A DNA stretch of 64,000 nt from Brachynemurus nebulosus (GCA_035578155.1 JAPWDM010000005.1:25046877-25110876), one strand, 5' to 3'. Counted from the first letter of the stretch, positions 49,911 to 62,418 are shown. Numbers and translations are program-made. The notes: generated from the letters alone by a model not told the origin.

Positions 49911-51143
49911 GTACGGGAGGTACTGGCGCATGAGTACCGAAAACTATTCCACCTCAATTTTTTTATGCGATCCTGTTGACATTGCCCTACTGATGATATA
50001 AATGCATGTTGCCAGGGGGCAACCCGGGGCCATATTGCTTAAACCGGAAGTTGTTTAAACAATTGCAAGGAATTGTCATTTTTCAACCGGACAAATTTTT
50101 TTTATATTCTTTATTGAAATACAAATAAAAAAGGTCCTATGACTTTTTACGATAAAGTTAATAGTTTTCGAGATATTAATTTTTGAAAATTCGAAAAATG
50201 TCAAATTTGGGTACTTTTGACCCATGAAAAATATATTAAAAAAAATAAATAAAATATAAATAATATTTTTTTAAATTCTTTATACAATAGTTAATAATAT
50301 CCTTAAGAGAGATTTAAAAAAATTTCATTGTTTATACCTGTTTTTTAATTGTTAATTTCGCGCCCTCACAAGTATGCATCCCCTACCTTTAAAATACCTT
50401 TAAGTATTTTTTCAACCGGACAATTTTTTTTTTATATTCTTTATTTAAATACAAACAAAAAAGGTCCTATGACTTTTCACGATCAAGTTAATATTTTTAG
50501 AGATATGAATTTTTAAAGGTTGTAAAAATCTCGGATATTTAAATATTCATATCTCTAAATATATTAACTTGATCGTGAAAGGTCATAGGACCTTTTTTGT
50601 TTGTATTTCAATAAAGAATATAAAAAAAATTTGTCCGGTTGAAAAAATACTTAAAGGTATTTTAAAGGTAGGGGACGCATACTTGTGAGGGCGCGAAATT
50701 AACAATTAAAAAACAGCTATAAACAATGAAATTTTTTTAAATCTCTCTTAAGGATATTATTAACTATTGTATAAAGAATTTAAAAAAAATATTATTTGTA
50801 TTTTATTTATTTTTTTAATATATTTTTCATGGGTCAAAAGTACCCAAATTTGAGATTTTTCGAATTTTTAAAAATTCATATCTCGAAAACTATTAACTTT
50901 ATCGTAAAAAGTCATAGGACCTTTTTTATTTGTATTTCAATAAAGAATATAAAAAAAATTTGTCCGGTTGAAAAATGACAATTCCTTGCAATTGTGTAAA
51001 CAACTTCCGGTTTAAGCAATATGGCCCCGGGTTGCCCCCTGGCAACATGCATTTATATCATCAGTAGGGCAATGTCAACAGGATCGCATAAAAAAATTGA
51101 GGTGGAATAGTTTTCGGTACTCATGCGCCAGTACCTCCCGTAC
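49911..51143. mobile_element. 1.23-kb near-perfect palindromic (foldback) element
   Basis: GTACGGGAGGTACTGGCGCA at the left is inverted at the right end, and the match continues with few differences for about 600 bp each side to a centre near 50527. TA flanks both ends (49909-49910 and 51144-51145). Each arm holds a direct duplication of about 115 bp (starting near 50081 and 50411, with CAACCGGACAA and AAAAGGTCCTATGACTTTT), so the unit is present four times. There is no protein-coding frame. The flanks are unrelated to each other, which argues for a real insertion. Confidence 0.9.
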
Positions 51144-51960
51144 TAATACAAGATTATTAAAAAATTTTGATTTATCACTAAATAGCAACAGTTAAAAAAA
51201 ATGAAAATTGATGAAAAAATCAACCTTAATTTTGTCTATAAAAAATATAAGTGTAAACTAAATTCAAAAATTTTGTGTAGTGTCCTAAATAATCTATTTA
51301 AGAAGCTGCAGGTAAAATTTCAAATCAATCGGATAAAAATTGGTGGAGTTATCTTGCCCACCATTTTGGAAAACGTAGTTTCGATAAAAACCCATCTAAA
51401 GTTTCAAAACGTGTTTATCGTTTGATGTATTTATACCTAGCCTTTTTGAGTTGTTAATGAAAATATAGTAAAAGTAACGAAATAAATATAATGAAAAAAA
51501 GTTATTAGCCAGACTTAGAGATTCCAAAATGTTACGTGAAGCGGAAGCTCGTTTTTAAACATTTTCAGCTGCTCGAAGTCGTTTCACAAATCGGATTTAA
51601 AACGATTTAAAAAATATTTTCGCAGTCATAATTTCTTTTGAATGCCATTTTAGGAATATTAATAAAAAAATGATGATAAAAGTTTTTTTTTCTAACAGTG
51701 ATTAAGAACCGTCTTTAACAAAAAATTTTAATATGATTAATTTTTGTTTTTACTATGTTGCCTACTTTTCTCGCGTATCGAAGGCACGTCATGACCACAA
51801 AATTATTTTTTTTTTAATTGAAATGATACGCAGTTGCAGATGTAAAACGATTCGCCATCCCTGATATATAATACAAAATAGCCTATATTATAGAAGATAA
51901 ATTTGCTAAAAAATAAATTTTGTTGATGAGTAGGTAATCGTTAAAGCCAATTTCAATTAA

Positions 51961-52782
51961 GGGCAGGGTAAGGTATTAAAATAATTTTTTTCCATTTTTT
52001 TTTTAATCTTTTTAACTGAATGCATAATATCTCAAAAATATTGTCTCAAAATTTCAAATTGATTGGAGCCAAATTCACGAAGTTATAAGCATTTTTGTAT
52101 TGAAATTTCAATGCAAGTACAAACGTGTTTATACCTGTACTGTATATTTTGTCAGTGTACGGTACAAAATTTAGTTTAGCAGTAAGTATTCTACATCAGT
52201 TTTGTACAAGAATTTTTAAGTGTTCAAAACTTTAAAGCGTTTTCCCCACAGCTCACGTTTTCAAAGTCGGTGCCCCTCATAACTTCAAAACTACATCACC
52301 GATTCATTTGGAATTTTTAACACTATTTCTGTACATAATTTACGAGGTAACGCTGGGGAGTTTTTTTCAAATTTGTTAATAATTTTTATTTTACAATAAC
52401 AAATTAGCCATTTTTTTTTCGCAAAAATTGTGTTTTTCCGTTCTAAGTGTTCTAAAAAAGTGAAAAATCGAAATTTCGAAAAACTCTCCCAGCGTTACCT
52501 GAGGAAAACTATTATCTAACGAATGAACTTTAATTTTTTTATTTCGGATGATCCAGCACCAAGTTATGAGAGGCACCGCAATTATACTTTTTTCCGAGAC
52601 ACGTTCAAATAATTGCTGCCATTACTGTATTTTTTAATATTTCTTCGTGAAAATTTTATGCAATATTCTTCGAATGTTATAATTTAATGTACCACTGGTT
52701 TTAATACAGAGACTTTAACTGTGTCGTCACAAAAAATAACAAAAACATGTCTTTTTTTGTACAAATTAACCTTACCCTCTCC
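51961..52782. mobile_element. piggyBac-like element, TTAA flanks, first
   Basis: GGGCAGGGTAAGGT at the left and inverted GGAGAGGGTAAGGT at the right lie directly inside TTAA (51957-51960 and 52783-52786), the duplication used by piggyBac. Inside is a second inverted pair, about 52270-52366 and 52478-52580, sharing GGTGCCCCTCATAACTT and GGTAACGCTGGG. No transposase frame. Confidence 0.7.
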
Positions 52783-52786
52783 TTAA

Positions 52787-54700
52787 ATTATCATTCAGAT
52801 AGTAAGTAAAGCTGATAAGTGTGCTAAATACTCTTATAGAGGTATTTTTTAAATATTTGAAAATAATATATGATAGATTCAGTCAGTATTTGCTGAATAG
52901 GCGCATTCTATTCATAAATTAAGTACGATTTTTATTCGATTTCGCGCAAGTTTAGACGATAACTAAAAAGCTCCGCCATATAAAATCTTAATTCCCCGTA
53001 ATTCCAGTTTTGGATTATTACCTGTAAGATCGCCGATTTTTGTGCGCATCTACTTTTTTCCAATAAGTAAACCTTTCGAAATATACTATGAAATTTACAT
53101 TTTGTATATTATATGATATTATATACATATACATACGCCAGTCTGACACACATGTGAAACTTTTAAGATAATTTAACGCCCACGCGTTTTAATGCCTTTC
53201 ACGCATCGAGATAATTTATAGTTTAACTCATATAATAATAAAGGCAATTTTTTGCCGAAAAACAAAAAAAAAAAACCAACACCGAAAATAAAAAGCTGAA
53301 ACAAAATTTTAATTTAAAAACAAAAACATAATACGTAATAAAAAACAAAAGAACGATTTCATATAAGTACATAATATTAAGTGCTTTTATGTGTTTGGTA
53401 CCTGGATCGAGGCGAAACAGGAATATTGGCTTAATATAATACACAAGTACCTTCCAAATTAGACTATTACAATAGAATTAATAATAATCGGTCGATTGCA
53501 TTTGGTAATTATTGTAATTAGAGTAACTGATTGTGAGAAGAAACATTATTTTGATCAATACCAGTAGCGCCGGTGTATGAAACAAGCAAACAAACAAACA
53601 AATAAACAGAGAAACAGGAGTAGGAGAGTAGGAACAGGAGTAGGAATAGGAGCAATGTAAACCACTAATTAAACAAACAGTCAGACAAACCGAATGTAAA
53701 TATCAATAATGAAAATTACAAGAATATTGTTGTAACGTCGGTACATGGCTCGGTACATCATCATCGGTACAAATGTTTAACGATGATTGACCGACTAAAT
53801 ACTCTGCACTGTAGTTGCAAATAGTTAGATATTGTATACAATGTGGAATAAAAAAATCGGGTTAATGTTTTTTGCAGCATTCGGAATAAAATATAGGGTA
53901 CTTTAATGCAATTTTTCTCGTTTATCCAAAAATAGATAAGTATATTCGACAAGAGCTAGAACTTAACTGGGCCATAACTGTGGAAACATGTAAACTTTGA
54001 AGTTGAATACTATACAAATGTGGTTTAAAACTGAGAGATGGTTAAAAAAACTTCTGCTTCTTAAAAAATCTTTCTAACGATATCCCACATAATAGGGTAC
54101 GTAAAATTGTTTCTGGAATTATTTACGAAAAACAAGACTTCATAATTATTGAGGATCATTTTTAGGATTTTGTATCTCTAAAAACGAAATCCTTATGAAT
54201 TTGTCATTTCTGTCATCGCATTAGGTGGTCTATCTGCACTTGACTACTTTATAATAGTCAGTATCAGATTTTATCCCGAGAATTTTGAAAAACTAGCTAC
54301 TGAGCTATGAAATCCTGACTTAATGCGTGAGTAATACGCATTTTCCAAAATTTACTACTATAAAACACTATTGGAATTTTCGTAAACTTATTTGCTTATA
54401 TCTCCGAAAGTTATCGAAACAACATAGCTAAAATAATATTAATTGAGCCCTAGTCCTACCTATCCGTAGTTTTTTCAAATTTTTAATCAATAGTTTAAAA
54501 ATTATGGAGAGGGTGGGGCAAATTATTCACCACGTCGGACTTCAGCATTTTGCAAACGGGATTTAAAAATGAAAAATGGTAAAAACAACCTCAACTTCAT
54601 TTTACGAGCCCTTTCTAACGATAAGCCACACCTTATAATTCGTTTAGATTTGTGGTTTTTTAGATTTCTTTCTCTTACAAGTTACAAATATATTCTAAAA
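52787..54700. other. AT-rich DNA with short simple repeats
   Basis: No gene was seen. 53580-53660 is a purine-rich simple tract, AAACAAAC units followed by GGAGTAGGA-type units. 54000-54660 reads like old interspersed repeat (phrases such as CTAACGATATCCCACATAATAG and CTAACGATAAGCCACACC), with no copy to define it. Confidence 0.4.
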
Positions 54701-55247
54701 CTAGCTGTACCCGCGACGTCGTTCGCGCATAAAACCCAAAAAAAGTATATAAGTAAAAGTATAATAATTATAAAGTATTTGCATTGAACAATAGTTTTGC
54801 ATAATGCATGCACATGCTCAAAATGGTTTTCGTATTTTCCCGAGGAAAGGAAACATGCTCCCGTAATAAGTATCCTAAGTTTTGATACAGGTAATAAGTT
54901 ATCACCACACCAAATTTCATCAAAGTCCGTTCGATAGTTTTTGCGTAATGTGTGCACCTGCACAAAATAGTTTTTCTATTTTGCCGTAGAAATGAGACAT
55001 TTTACCGTAATAAAAAATATCTTATATATTGAAACAGGTAATAAGTTATCACCACACCAAATTTCATCAAAATCCGTTCAGTAGTTTTTGCGTGATGCGT
55101 AAACAGACAGACAGACAGACAGATAAATATTATAAATATCGCTGTTTTGATATCTACATCGATAACAATTTCCAGTACCAGTACAATTTTCAAAAAAATA
55201 TTCCATGTACAGAAACAGTCTCGTTACAGTTTTATTATAGGTATAGA
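54701..55247 (-). mobile_element. Complete short Helitron
   Basis: On the minus strand it starts TCTATACCTATAATAAAAC directly after an A (complement of 55248). It ends with a GCGAACGACGTCGC hairpin, then GGGTACAGCTAG followed by T (complement of 54700). That is the full Helitron signature: 5' TC, 3' hairpin plus CTAG, insertion between A and T, no TIR and no target duplication. The body has about 2.5 direct units of about 130 bp (TAATAAGTTATCACCACACC, AAATTTCATCAAA, TCCGTTC) and a (CAGA)n tract at 55104-55122. It is non-autonomous, with no Rep/helicase. Confidence 0.85.
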
Positions 55248-55551
55248 TAAATAAAATATATAGATACTTTATGAAATCAAAACGAATAATTTTATATTTT
55301 AACCTTAATTTTTTGAACGACATTATACAACATTACTCATTTTTAATCCCCACATTTTCTGCATTACATTATCCTGATTAATATTTCCGTTTTTATTATC
55401 TGCAATGATATATACCAATATTTTCCGTACTCAAATTATCATTATCTAATAGTTAAATACAAACATTATCCGTGCTCAATATATTACATATAACAAAATA
55501 GAATCAAATCACAAAAGTATCGATTCATATATTTTGTTTAAAAGTACTTAA

Positions 55552-56435
55552 GGGGAGGTTTACTTGAGAGTCCTTAAAAATTACGTATTTTTCTGGAATT
55601 TTTTTCTCAAGAACGGAAGTAAATATCAATTTCAAATTTTGTACACATGTTCATTAAGTATTAAACTATACAAAGAAAATTTTTCAAGGGAAAATATAAA
55701 AAATTGTCCATTTTATAGATAGTGCAGTGTAATGATCCGAAAATCCGATGCCTTGTTGGTTGACATCATAGCGCCGGTAATAAACCACTGAAATCCAAAA
55801 GCAAAAAAGATTTATAAAATATATGAAGAGTACCGGCACCTATACCTATAACATCAATAAATTTCTGAAAGAAAAAAAATGGCGGATGTGTGAACTTTTG
55901 AATACGATTTTTGTCTTATTTTTCGCTCTTTAAAGTAAAATAAAAAAAAAATACTGAAAGTGTATCGGATTTAGGTATAGGTGCCGGAGAATTGAATTAT
56001 TTTTAAAATAAAAAATTTAAAAAAATGATCCATCGAATAGTTTTTGAGTTATCGTGTCACCCAGTTCCAAAAATGTGGTTCCGAGATATTATAAAATATA
56101 TACAAAGAAACGTATTTTCAAAATTTTATATTTAATACTCATTATTGCGTGAACTACATTTTTTGAGTTTTTTTTTTATAGAAAGCTGGATCCGGTTAAC
56201 GTGCAAAAATTTTTTTCTTAAACTATTTTTAGCAAAATCACCTTGGGAACGTATTCTACACATAATTTGCTATCAATTTCGACAAAAAAAATCGATTTTT
56301 TTAACGATGCTCAAATAAATCTTCCCTTAAATTACTTTTAGCAAAATCACACTGGGAACATATTTTACACATAATTAGCTACCAATTTCTGCAAAAAAAA
56401 TCGATTTTTTTAAGGACGCTCAAGTAAACGTCCCC
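55552..56435. mobile_element. piggyBac-like element, TTAA flanks, second
   Basis: GGGGAGGTTTACTTGAGAGT is inverted at the right (GGGGACGTTTACTTGAGCGT) with about 30 bp of match, directly inside TTAA at both ends (55548-55551 and 56436-56439). Near the right end, a unit with AGCAAAATCAC..TGGGAAC..ACACATAATT is tandemly duplicated at 109-bp spacing. No transposase frame. Confidence 0.8.
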
Positions 56436-56439
56436 TTAA

Positions 56440-58011
56440 AGCACAAAAAATATAAAATATATTTACAAAAACCTTTCGATCAAAACAGTGGGTGATATTA
56501 AAAATAAATTAATTCAAAGCAAGTCAAGTACCAAATAAATTGACGTAATTGCTATTTAATTTTTGAAAAATAATCATTATCAAATTTATCTACAAAATTA
56601 ATTAACATCAAACTTAATTAATTAAATATATTATACATGTAAGTGTTGGTTACTTAACATAATTAACGTCAACAGCTCGAAAACTGAAACATGGTTTACA
56701 CTGATTCTCAAAAAAATACATGTAATTTGCTAAAGTGTTACTAAATGGTTGCACCTGGCTAAATATTTATAAAAGTATCAGTTTCGAAATGTTGCAAAAT
56801 ATACCATGATAAGGACGTTAAAAATGTCGAGAATTTGTATTCTATCTATGAATTAATGCTAATAAATATGAAAGAATTAAAAAAAGAAATATTACGAGTG
56901 GAGATCTACTAATTATGAAGGCTCAAAATCAACATGGAAAATTTTTATTTTGAATTGTTAGACAGGAAAAAATAAAAACAACTTCGGGAATTTACTTAAC
57001 AGGGAAACAACTTGAACTTTTTTTGTTTCAATATATATAAAAATGGCGGCTACAGAAACCTTTCATTGGAATGCGTCACTTCACAATTTTCCAAATGGCT
57101 AGCGCTCTAATTATTATTACCCTAGAAAATTTTTAAAATTTTTCTAAGTAATTAACACATGTTTGTTAATGAATGTCGAATGTTTTTTAATGTTGAGTGT
57201 CGGTGAACCCAAAAAATATCAGAAAAGTTCAAAACTGAGGAATTTGTAAGAGTGTTAAAAAAGAATTTAAATTTTCATGGAATTCTTTTCGGTTTTTTCA
57301 TTAATGAAATATTTTTTGCCAAATATTGACATATAAATTTCGTTCACATAGAATGAAAATAATATATATACTTGGTATAAATTTCAAATATACAGGTTTC
57401 AGCTGAATAGTTTGTAAGTGAGAAAAACAGGTAAGAAATTTCGATATGTAATAATTAAAGCGAAACTACTTTGGTACACAACGGAATTTATATATAGTTT
57501 TATTTATTTACATTTATACTTTGGATTTTAGTAGAAGTTTTTTTTTCGATTAAGGGTTGATTTTGGGCATGTTTTGGGCGACAATCCCATTAGCTAGAAA
57601 ATTTGTTCAAATTGTGATATTTTTATAAATTATATTAAATAATAAACCATCTTAACATCTCCGATCTGTACAATAATTTAAATATTCATTAGTCAGCCAT
57701 TGTATACCGACATTGTATAGATTAAAAGTTATCTGATAATAATTTTGACAGACCGGGTAATTAGCGTAAATGATTAACAATAATTTTACCCGTTAATTCG
57801 GTCGCAATCAATTATAATTAAGCACTGCTTTATCATCCAAAACGTAATTATCTACCTATCTAAGAAACTTTTTAAAAAAATATGAAAATAAAAATGTTTT
57901 AAAGTCAATGGAAAAACAATTGAAAACGGTAATGAATGATCTTCAATTTTTCTTTGAAAACAAAAAACGAATTCTTAAAATAAATGAATTTATTCAACAA
58001 AGTTAGTTAGA
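56440..58011. other. AT-rich DNA, nothing identified
   Basis: No frame longer than 60 codons, no RNA gene and no paired termini were recognised. Confidence 0.45.
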
Positions 58012-58013
58012 TA

Positions 58014-58953
58014 GGGGAAGGTCGCCCAAAGCGGGTAAGCTAAGATTAAACGCCCAAAAAAGTTACTTCTGACCACGATAAGCAGATCTTTTTTATATTA
58101 TCAGATAGAATAGTTATCGAACTATAAAATGAAACTTCGCTTAAGAAATGTTTATACGATATTTACTTTTAATAAAGAAAATACAAAACCTCTGCAAAAA
58201 CCCGCTTTGCCCGTATAGGTATCCTAAAGCGGGTAACCCCCTTTGGGCAAAGCGGGTAAGTCAATTATGTATTTAAATACTGTTATTATTTTTTGATATA
58301 AACTTTCTTAATCGTATAGAACTTAACAATAATAATAATTAAGTAAAAAAAATTGAAAAAAGACAAAAAAATAAATTTATAACAATTAACTGGAACTTTC
58401 TTTATAACCTCCATATTGGAATATATTACTTCAGGTGATTCCACATCAAAATCACCACAAACAAGGCAGAAATATTTTTTTTAAGCTTTTTCCCTCATTC
58501 CGTCGTAAAAAGAAGATTATTTATTTTTTTTCCCTTTCCAACAGTTTTTTCCATTAAGATGCCTCTATTTTGTCTACCCGCTTTGCCCAAAAAGACTTAA
58601 TTTTGTTAACTTAGAATAATTTCAAAATGAAAGCCGATACATGTCTACCTTTTTCTACATTAACAGTCAAATGATGATAACATAATATGGTAATACCAAA
58701 AAGATTACAAATAAAAAGGTTTGTGACTAGTCACAGAATATTTATCGTCAAAATTTTTAACAAAACCAGCAAAAAAATTTGATGAGGCTTAACTAGGACA
58801 TTAAACGACACAAGCGTTCAAATGCAACTGATTGGCATTGATTGATATTCGGTTAATCTCGGTATACACACGACTTGACAAAAACATTCGATACAACAAT
58901 ATACAAGCGCTTACCCGCTTTAAGAGGGCTACCCGCTTTGGGCGACCTTCCCC
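58014..58953. mobile_element. TA-flanked TIR element with AAAGCGGGT motifs
   Basis: GGGGAAGGTCGCCCAAAGCG is inverted perfectly at the right end and TA lies outside both. The terminal word AAAGCGGGT occurs seven times in either orientation: at both ends, near 58200, 58226, 58251 and 58575, and just inside the right TIR. The rest is AT-rich. Tc1/mariner-like by duplication. Confidence 0.85.
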
Positions 58954-59207
58954 TACACTGTAAAGTTAAAAAGAAAAACTTCAAAATAATACGTTATATC
59001 TATATATCTGTGAGTCGGTTTATTTGCGTTCTTGTGTAGTCTGTTATTTGTATCCAAATAAATCAACAAAGAAAAACGAGAAGTAGACGCAGAGTGGGAA
59101 GAAAAACGAAAATGGTAAAACATAAATCAAAGTAAATTTTTAATTAAAAAAGAAAAACGGTAGTAAAACTATTTCTTACGTTTTTACTGCACGATTCCAC
59201 CTTCTAT

Positions 59208-59229
59208 CGTATGTACATATGTACATACG
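59208..59229. repeat. Perfect 22-bp palindrome
   Basis: CGTATGTACATATGTACATA followed by CG reads identically on both strands. A similar ATGTACATATATGTACAT lies near 48373. TACATA-rich DNA makes chance likely. Confidence 0.7.
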
Positions 59230-59814
59230 GATATACCTATAAACTTATTAGTTCTAAGTATGACTTGCAGGTAGGGTATAGAGAGAAGATATTTTCAAAA
59301 TTCATAGGTTAATAAAGCAATTTATTCAATATTGCTTCAGTAAAAATTACCAGTTCCGTGTAAGTGGTTAGTTTTTTTGTTAAGATGTTACTGGATATTT
59401 TAAAAAGTTATAAACATGTCGGCTGTGATCGTACAATCAGCCAGATCATGATATATGTCCAATTATGTCCATATATTTCGTGAAATGGCGCCATTTCAAG
59501 AAATTTCTAACTAGAAGCTAGTTTCCTTATGAAAAACTAATTTAAAACAGATTAAGGCAGATCGATTAACATTTTTGATATTTGATGATTATGGCTAATT
59601 CAAAGGCTGTAGTATTACTAGATAATTCGAAAAAAATAATGTTAAACATCTTAGAATATTGAAGGTAAAGCATTGACAGTGTTTATGATTTATGATTAGA
59701 GGGAAAATATTATTGCCTCTTCAAGTTAGGATAGGTATAAGTATGATATTATTAAGATATTTTTTGATACTGAGTACATAATCAATAACAAATATAAAAA
59801 GGGAGTGACTTAGC

Positions 59815-60700
59815 GTAATAAAACGTGACGAGGCGGTGGGTGCAGTTCCTGGAAAACGGGACGTAACGTTTCAAAAACTTTTCTTATAGTAGATTAGCAA
59901 AAAAAAAAAAAAATTATTCCTTCCCAAAAATATAGTTGGCGAGCAAATTAGTTAGATCGATCCTTTGAAGAGAGGATTCAGTCCAAGTTGACATGTCGTA
60001 CCTAATATTAGATGGGGAGTTCGACAAAACGTGATGCAGCGTGACTACGGGGGTAAGGAGAGGTCAAAAATCGCCAAATTTTGCGTAACGTAATTTATAG
60101 ATGGTTCCAAAATTATAAAGTTGATAAATACTTCTAAAAGAAATTTTGTCATTTTAATAGCAAAAATTAAAAGTTAACGCCTAAATCCTAACTGAACCAA
60201 TCGCACTAATTTAAATCACTTTCATAAAGCTTGATTTAATTAAGAACATAGAAAATTTTTAAATAACTTGGAAATCGTAAATAAAATGATCGAATAATGA
60301 AACTGAAAGCAAACTGTAGGTTTTCGAACTCATTCTTTCCATTTGTACCAAAATTACGCATTTAAGACCAGTGAAAAAACGACTATATTTCTTACAGGTA
60401 TTTCATCACTTTGACATCGAAAGCGAAAGGTTCACATTTATTTTTATTAACCCATCACCCTAATTTATATCACTTCCATAAGGCTTTGAGTAAGAAGGCG
60501 TCAAAAAGGTTACTAAAATTATTCAATAGCTTAAGAACCGAAATTAAAAAGATCTAGAGTTATAAAATTACAAGCGGATTATATAGATTTTCAATGTCGT
60601 TCTTTTCACTTATATGAAAATTAGCCATATAGGATCGCGAGAAATGAAAGTTCAGCGGTATCAGTCATATTAATAAAAGAAAAAATCGTTATTTTGATTA
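59815..60700. repeat. Probable old interspersed repeat
   Basis: 59818-59870 and 60010-60115 share the phrases AAAACGTGA..GCG and CGTAACGT. The second has GAGGTCAAAAATCGCCAAAT and GCGTAACGTAATTTATAGAT, reminiscent of a repeat widespread in arthropods. A weak direct duplication about 260 bp apart (near 60218 and 60463, TCACTTYCATAA) follows. No ends were defined. Confidence 0.3.
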
Positions 60701-60836
60701 AAAAAAATGAAGAGTACACACCCAAATTACCCTAAAAAATATTTTTTATTACTCATGCGGGAGAAGTACTAGCTTGGCGCACACATTTTTGTACGCAAAA
60801 TAACTGTTTGCCTACTGTACTCTTTCCACACACTTT

Positions 60837-60870
60837 TTTGCGTGCGGAAAGTAAACATTCCGCACGCAAA
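60837..60870. repeat. Hairpin, 13-bp perfect arms
   Basis: TTTGCGTGCGGAA is inverted after an 8-base loop AGTAAACA. Upstream GTACGCAAAA near 60791 is a partial further copy of the arm. Confidence 0.8.
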
Positions 60871-61089
60871 TTGACAATAAAACACCCAAAATTTAATCAA
60901 AACACGCAAAGCCGCCTCTTGATTTTTCATTTAATAAATATTTCATAATTATTTCTATAGAAACCACCAACAAACTAATTTAAACAATATTTAATTCAGA
61001 AAAAAAAGACAAACATTCAAAAATATTATTTTAAAAAGTAATAAAAAAATAGTAATAATAATAGAAAAAAGTATCTGAAATTCGTAAAA

Positions 61090-61230
61090 AAAATAGTATA
61101 TGCAACTCGTGCAGGATTGTCGATTGCCCACTCGAGCGAATGAGCACACTCTCTACGATCGTGCGCTCAACTTCGCTCTCGTGGGCAATCGACAATTTCC
61201 CGTACTTATTGCATAATATACTATTACATT
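61090..61230. mobile_element. Foldback MITE around GATTGTCGATTGCCCAC
   Basis: Left and right arms of about 65 bp share AATAGTATAT at the outer edge, then ATTGTCGATTGCCCAC, GAGCGAA and TGAGC near the centre, with a short spacer around CTCTCTACGATC. A target duplication could not be read in the AT-rich flanks. Confidence 0.6.
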
Positions 61231-61383
61231 TTATTTAAACCTTTTTCGATTTTTATAAGGAGATTTCATAAATGGTGGTGGTGTCGGGTAGGAACAGATA
61301 AAAATCTTCGATTATCAAATTAATTTGACGCCAATTCGAGCTAATAATATTTTCCTGTAATTTTTCACATTGATTACGGAACA

Positions 61384-61641
61384 GTGCGTTACGAAATCCG
61401 TATTTATTTGTTTAACGACTATTGTCAATATTATTATTGTACATTTTGCATGTATTCAATTGAAAACAATAGAAAAGCGTTGTTCGTTTGCCGAGTGGTC
61501 CCCGATGGCATTGAAGTCGTTATGGATCGCATTTTCTTCGAGTCGACTATGAACAACACACCATCAGACTATCAGACTACATTATTGAGAATATATTGTA
61601 TTTTCGTTCTATACAATTTCAGTTTAAATACCCTACAGTAA
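61384..61641 (+). CDS. Unidentified open frame, possible exon
   Basis: This frame has less biased composition than its neighbours. The middle reads KALFVCRVVPDGIEVVMDRI, which is protein-like. A pyrimidine-rich stretch ending GGAACAG just upstream (to about 61383) could be a splice acceptor. No clear donor or partner exon was seen and no family was recognised. It may be chance. Confidence 0.2.
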   Translation: MRYEIRIYLFNDYCQYYYCTFCMYSIENNRKALFVCRVVPDGIEVVMDRIFFESTMNNTPSDYQTTLLRIYCIFVLYNFSLNTLQ

Positions 61642-61863
61642 AACTGGTTTAAATTTCATTTTATTGAATTGTTGTAATTGGAAACTATGTGTACGAAATC
61701 CATGATGTATTTTGTTCTCTTGATGGAAAATTTAAGTATCTCGAATGTATGCCGTAATAGAGTTTTAAATTGAAACTAATTTTAATGCAAAATCCAGCTG
61801 TAAGAGATTCTGGTGTTTAGTTTGAATAAGTTACGACGACAATAAAAAGTTAGTAGTGATAAT

Positions 61864-62418
61864 TAGGGATGATCGATATTAGAAAAATATCGATGTTGAC
61901 ATCGATGTTAACATCGATTCAAGAGTATCGATCACGTATCGATATACGATATATATCGAAAGAAAGACATCGATATTCGAAAACATCGATGTTTATGTAG
62001 CAAAATAAACAACCATTATAATCTATTATTTTATTTATTAAAAATTAACATTGCTAGTATTTATTTGGTACACTTTGCAAAAAAAGTCACTTTTTTAGAA
62101 GTTTCCCTTTTAATTTGTTCGTTTGTTGATGCAAATGCTGCCCAGCTTTTGAAAAAAGCTGTTGAAGTTGCTGTCAAACATAAATATTTAATGACAATTT
62201 TTTTCAAGTTTGGATAAGTGGATCTTAGAACTTGCCATAAATGTAATGGATTTTATTTTAAATCAGCTACAGGACTTTTTAAATACTGGATAGATTTGGA
62301 TAATATCGATGTTTCGTAACACCGATGCGATTGAGGACATAACATCGATGTTTTTACATCGATGTTTTCCCCTTAAACATCGATGTTTTCTACCATCGAT
62401 GAATATCGATCATCCCTA
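61864..62418. mobile_element. hAT-like MITE with ATCGAT-motif arms
   Basis: TIRs are TAGGGATGATCGATATT. The flanks GTGATAAT (61856-61863) and GTGGTAAT (62419-62426) match at 7 of 8 bases. The palindrome ATCGAT, mostly as ACATCGATGTT, occurs about 14 times, eight in the left arm and six in the right. The centre is AT-rich without frames. Same architecture as 25268-25725 and 39533-40500. Confidence 0.85.

Noticed and set aside
49911..51143. Palindrome as an assembly artefact
   Set aside because: The arms differ at scattered bases, the flanks are unrelated and TA lies at both ends, so a real insertion is more likely, although long reads should confirm.
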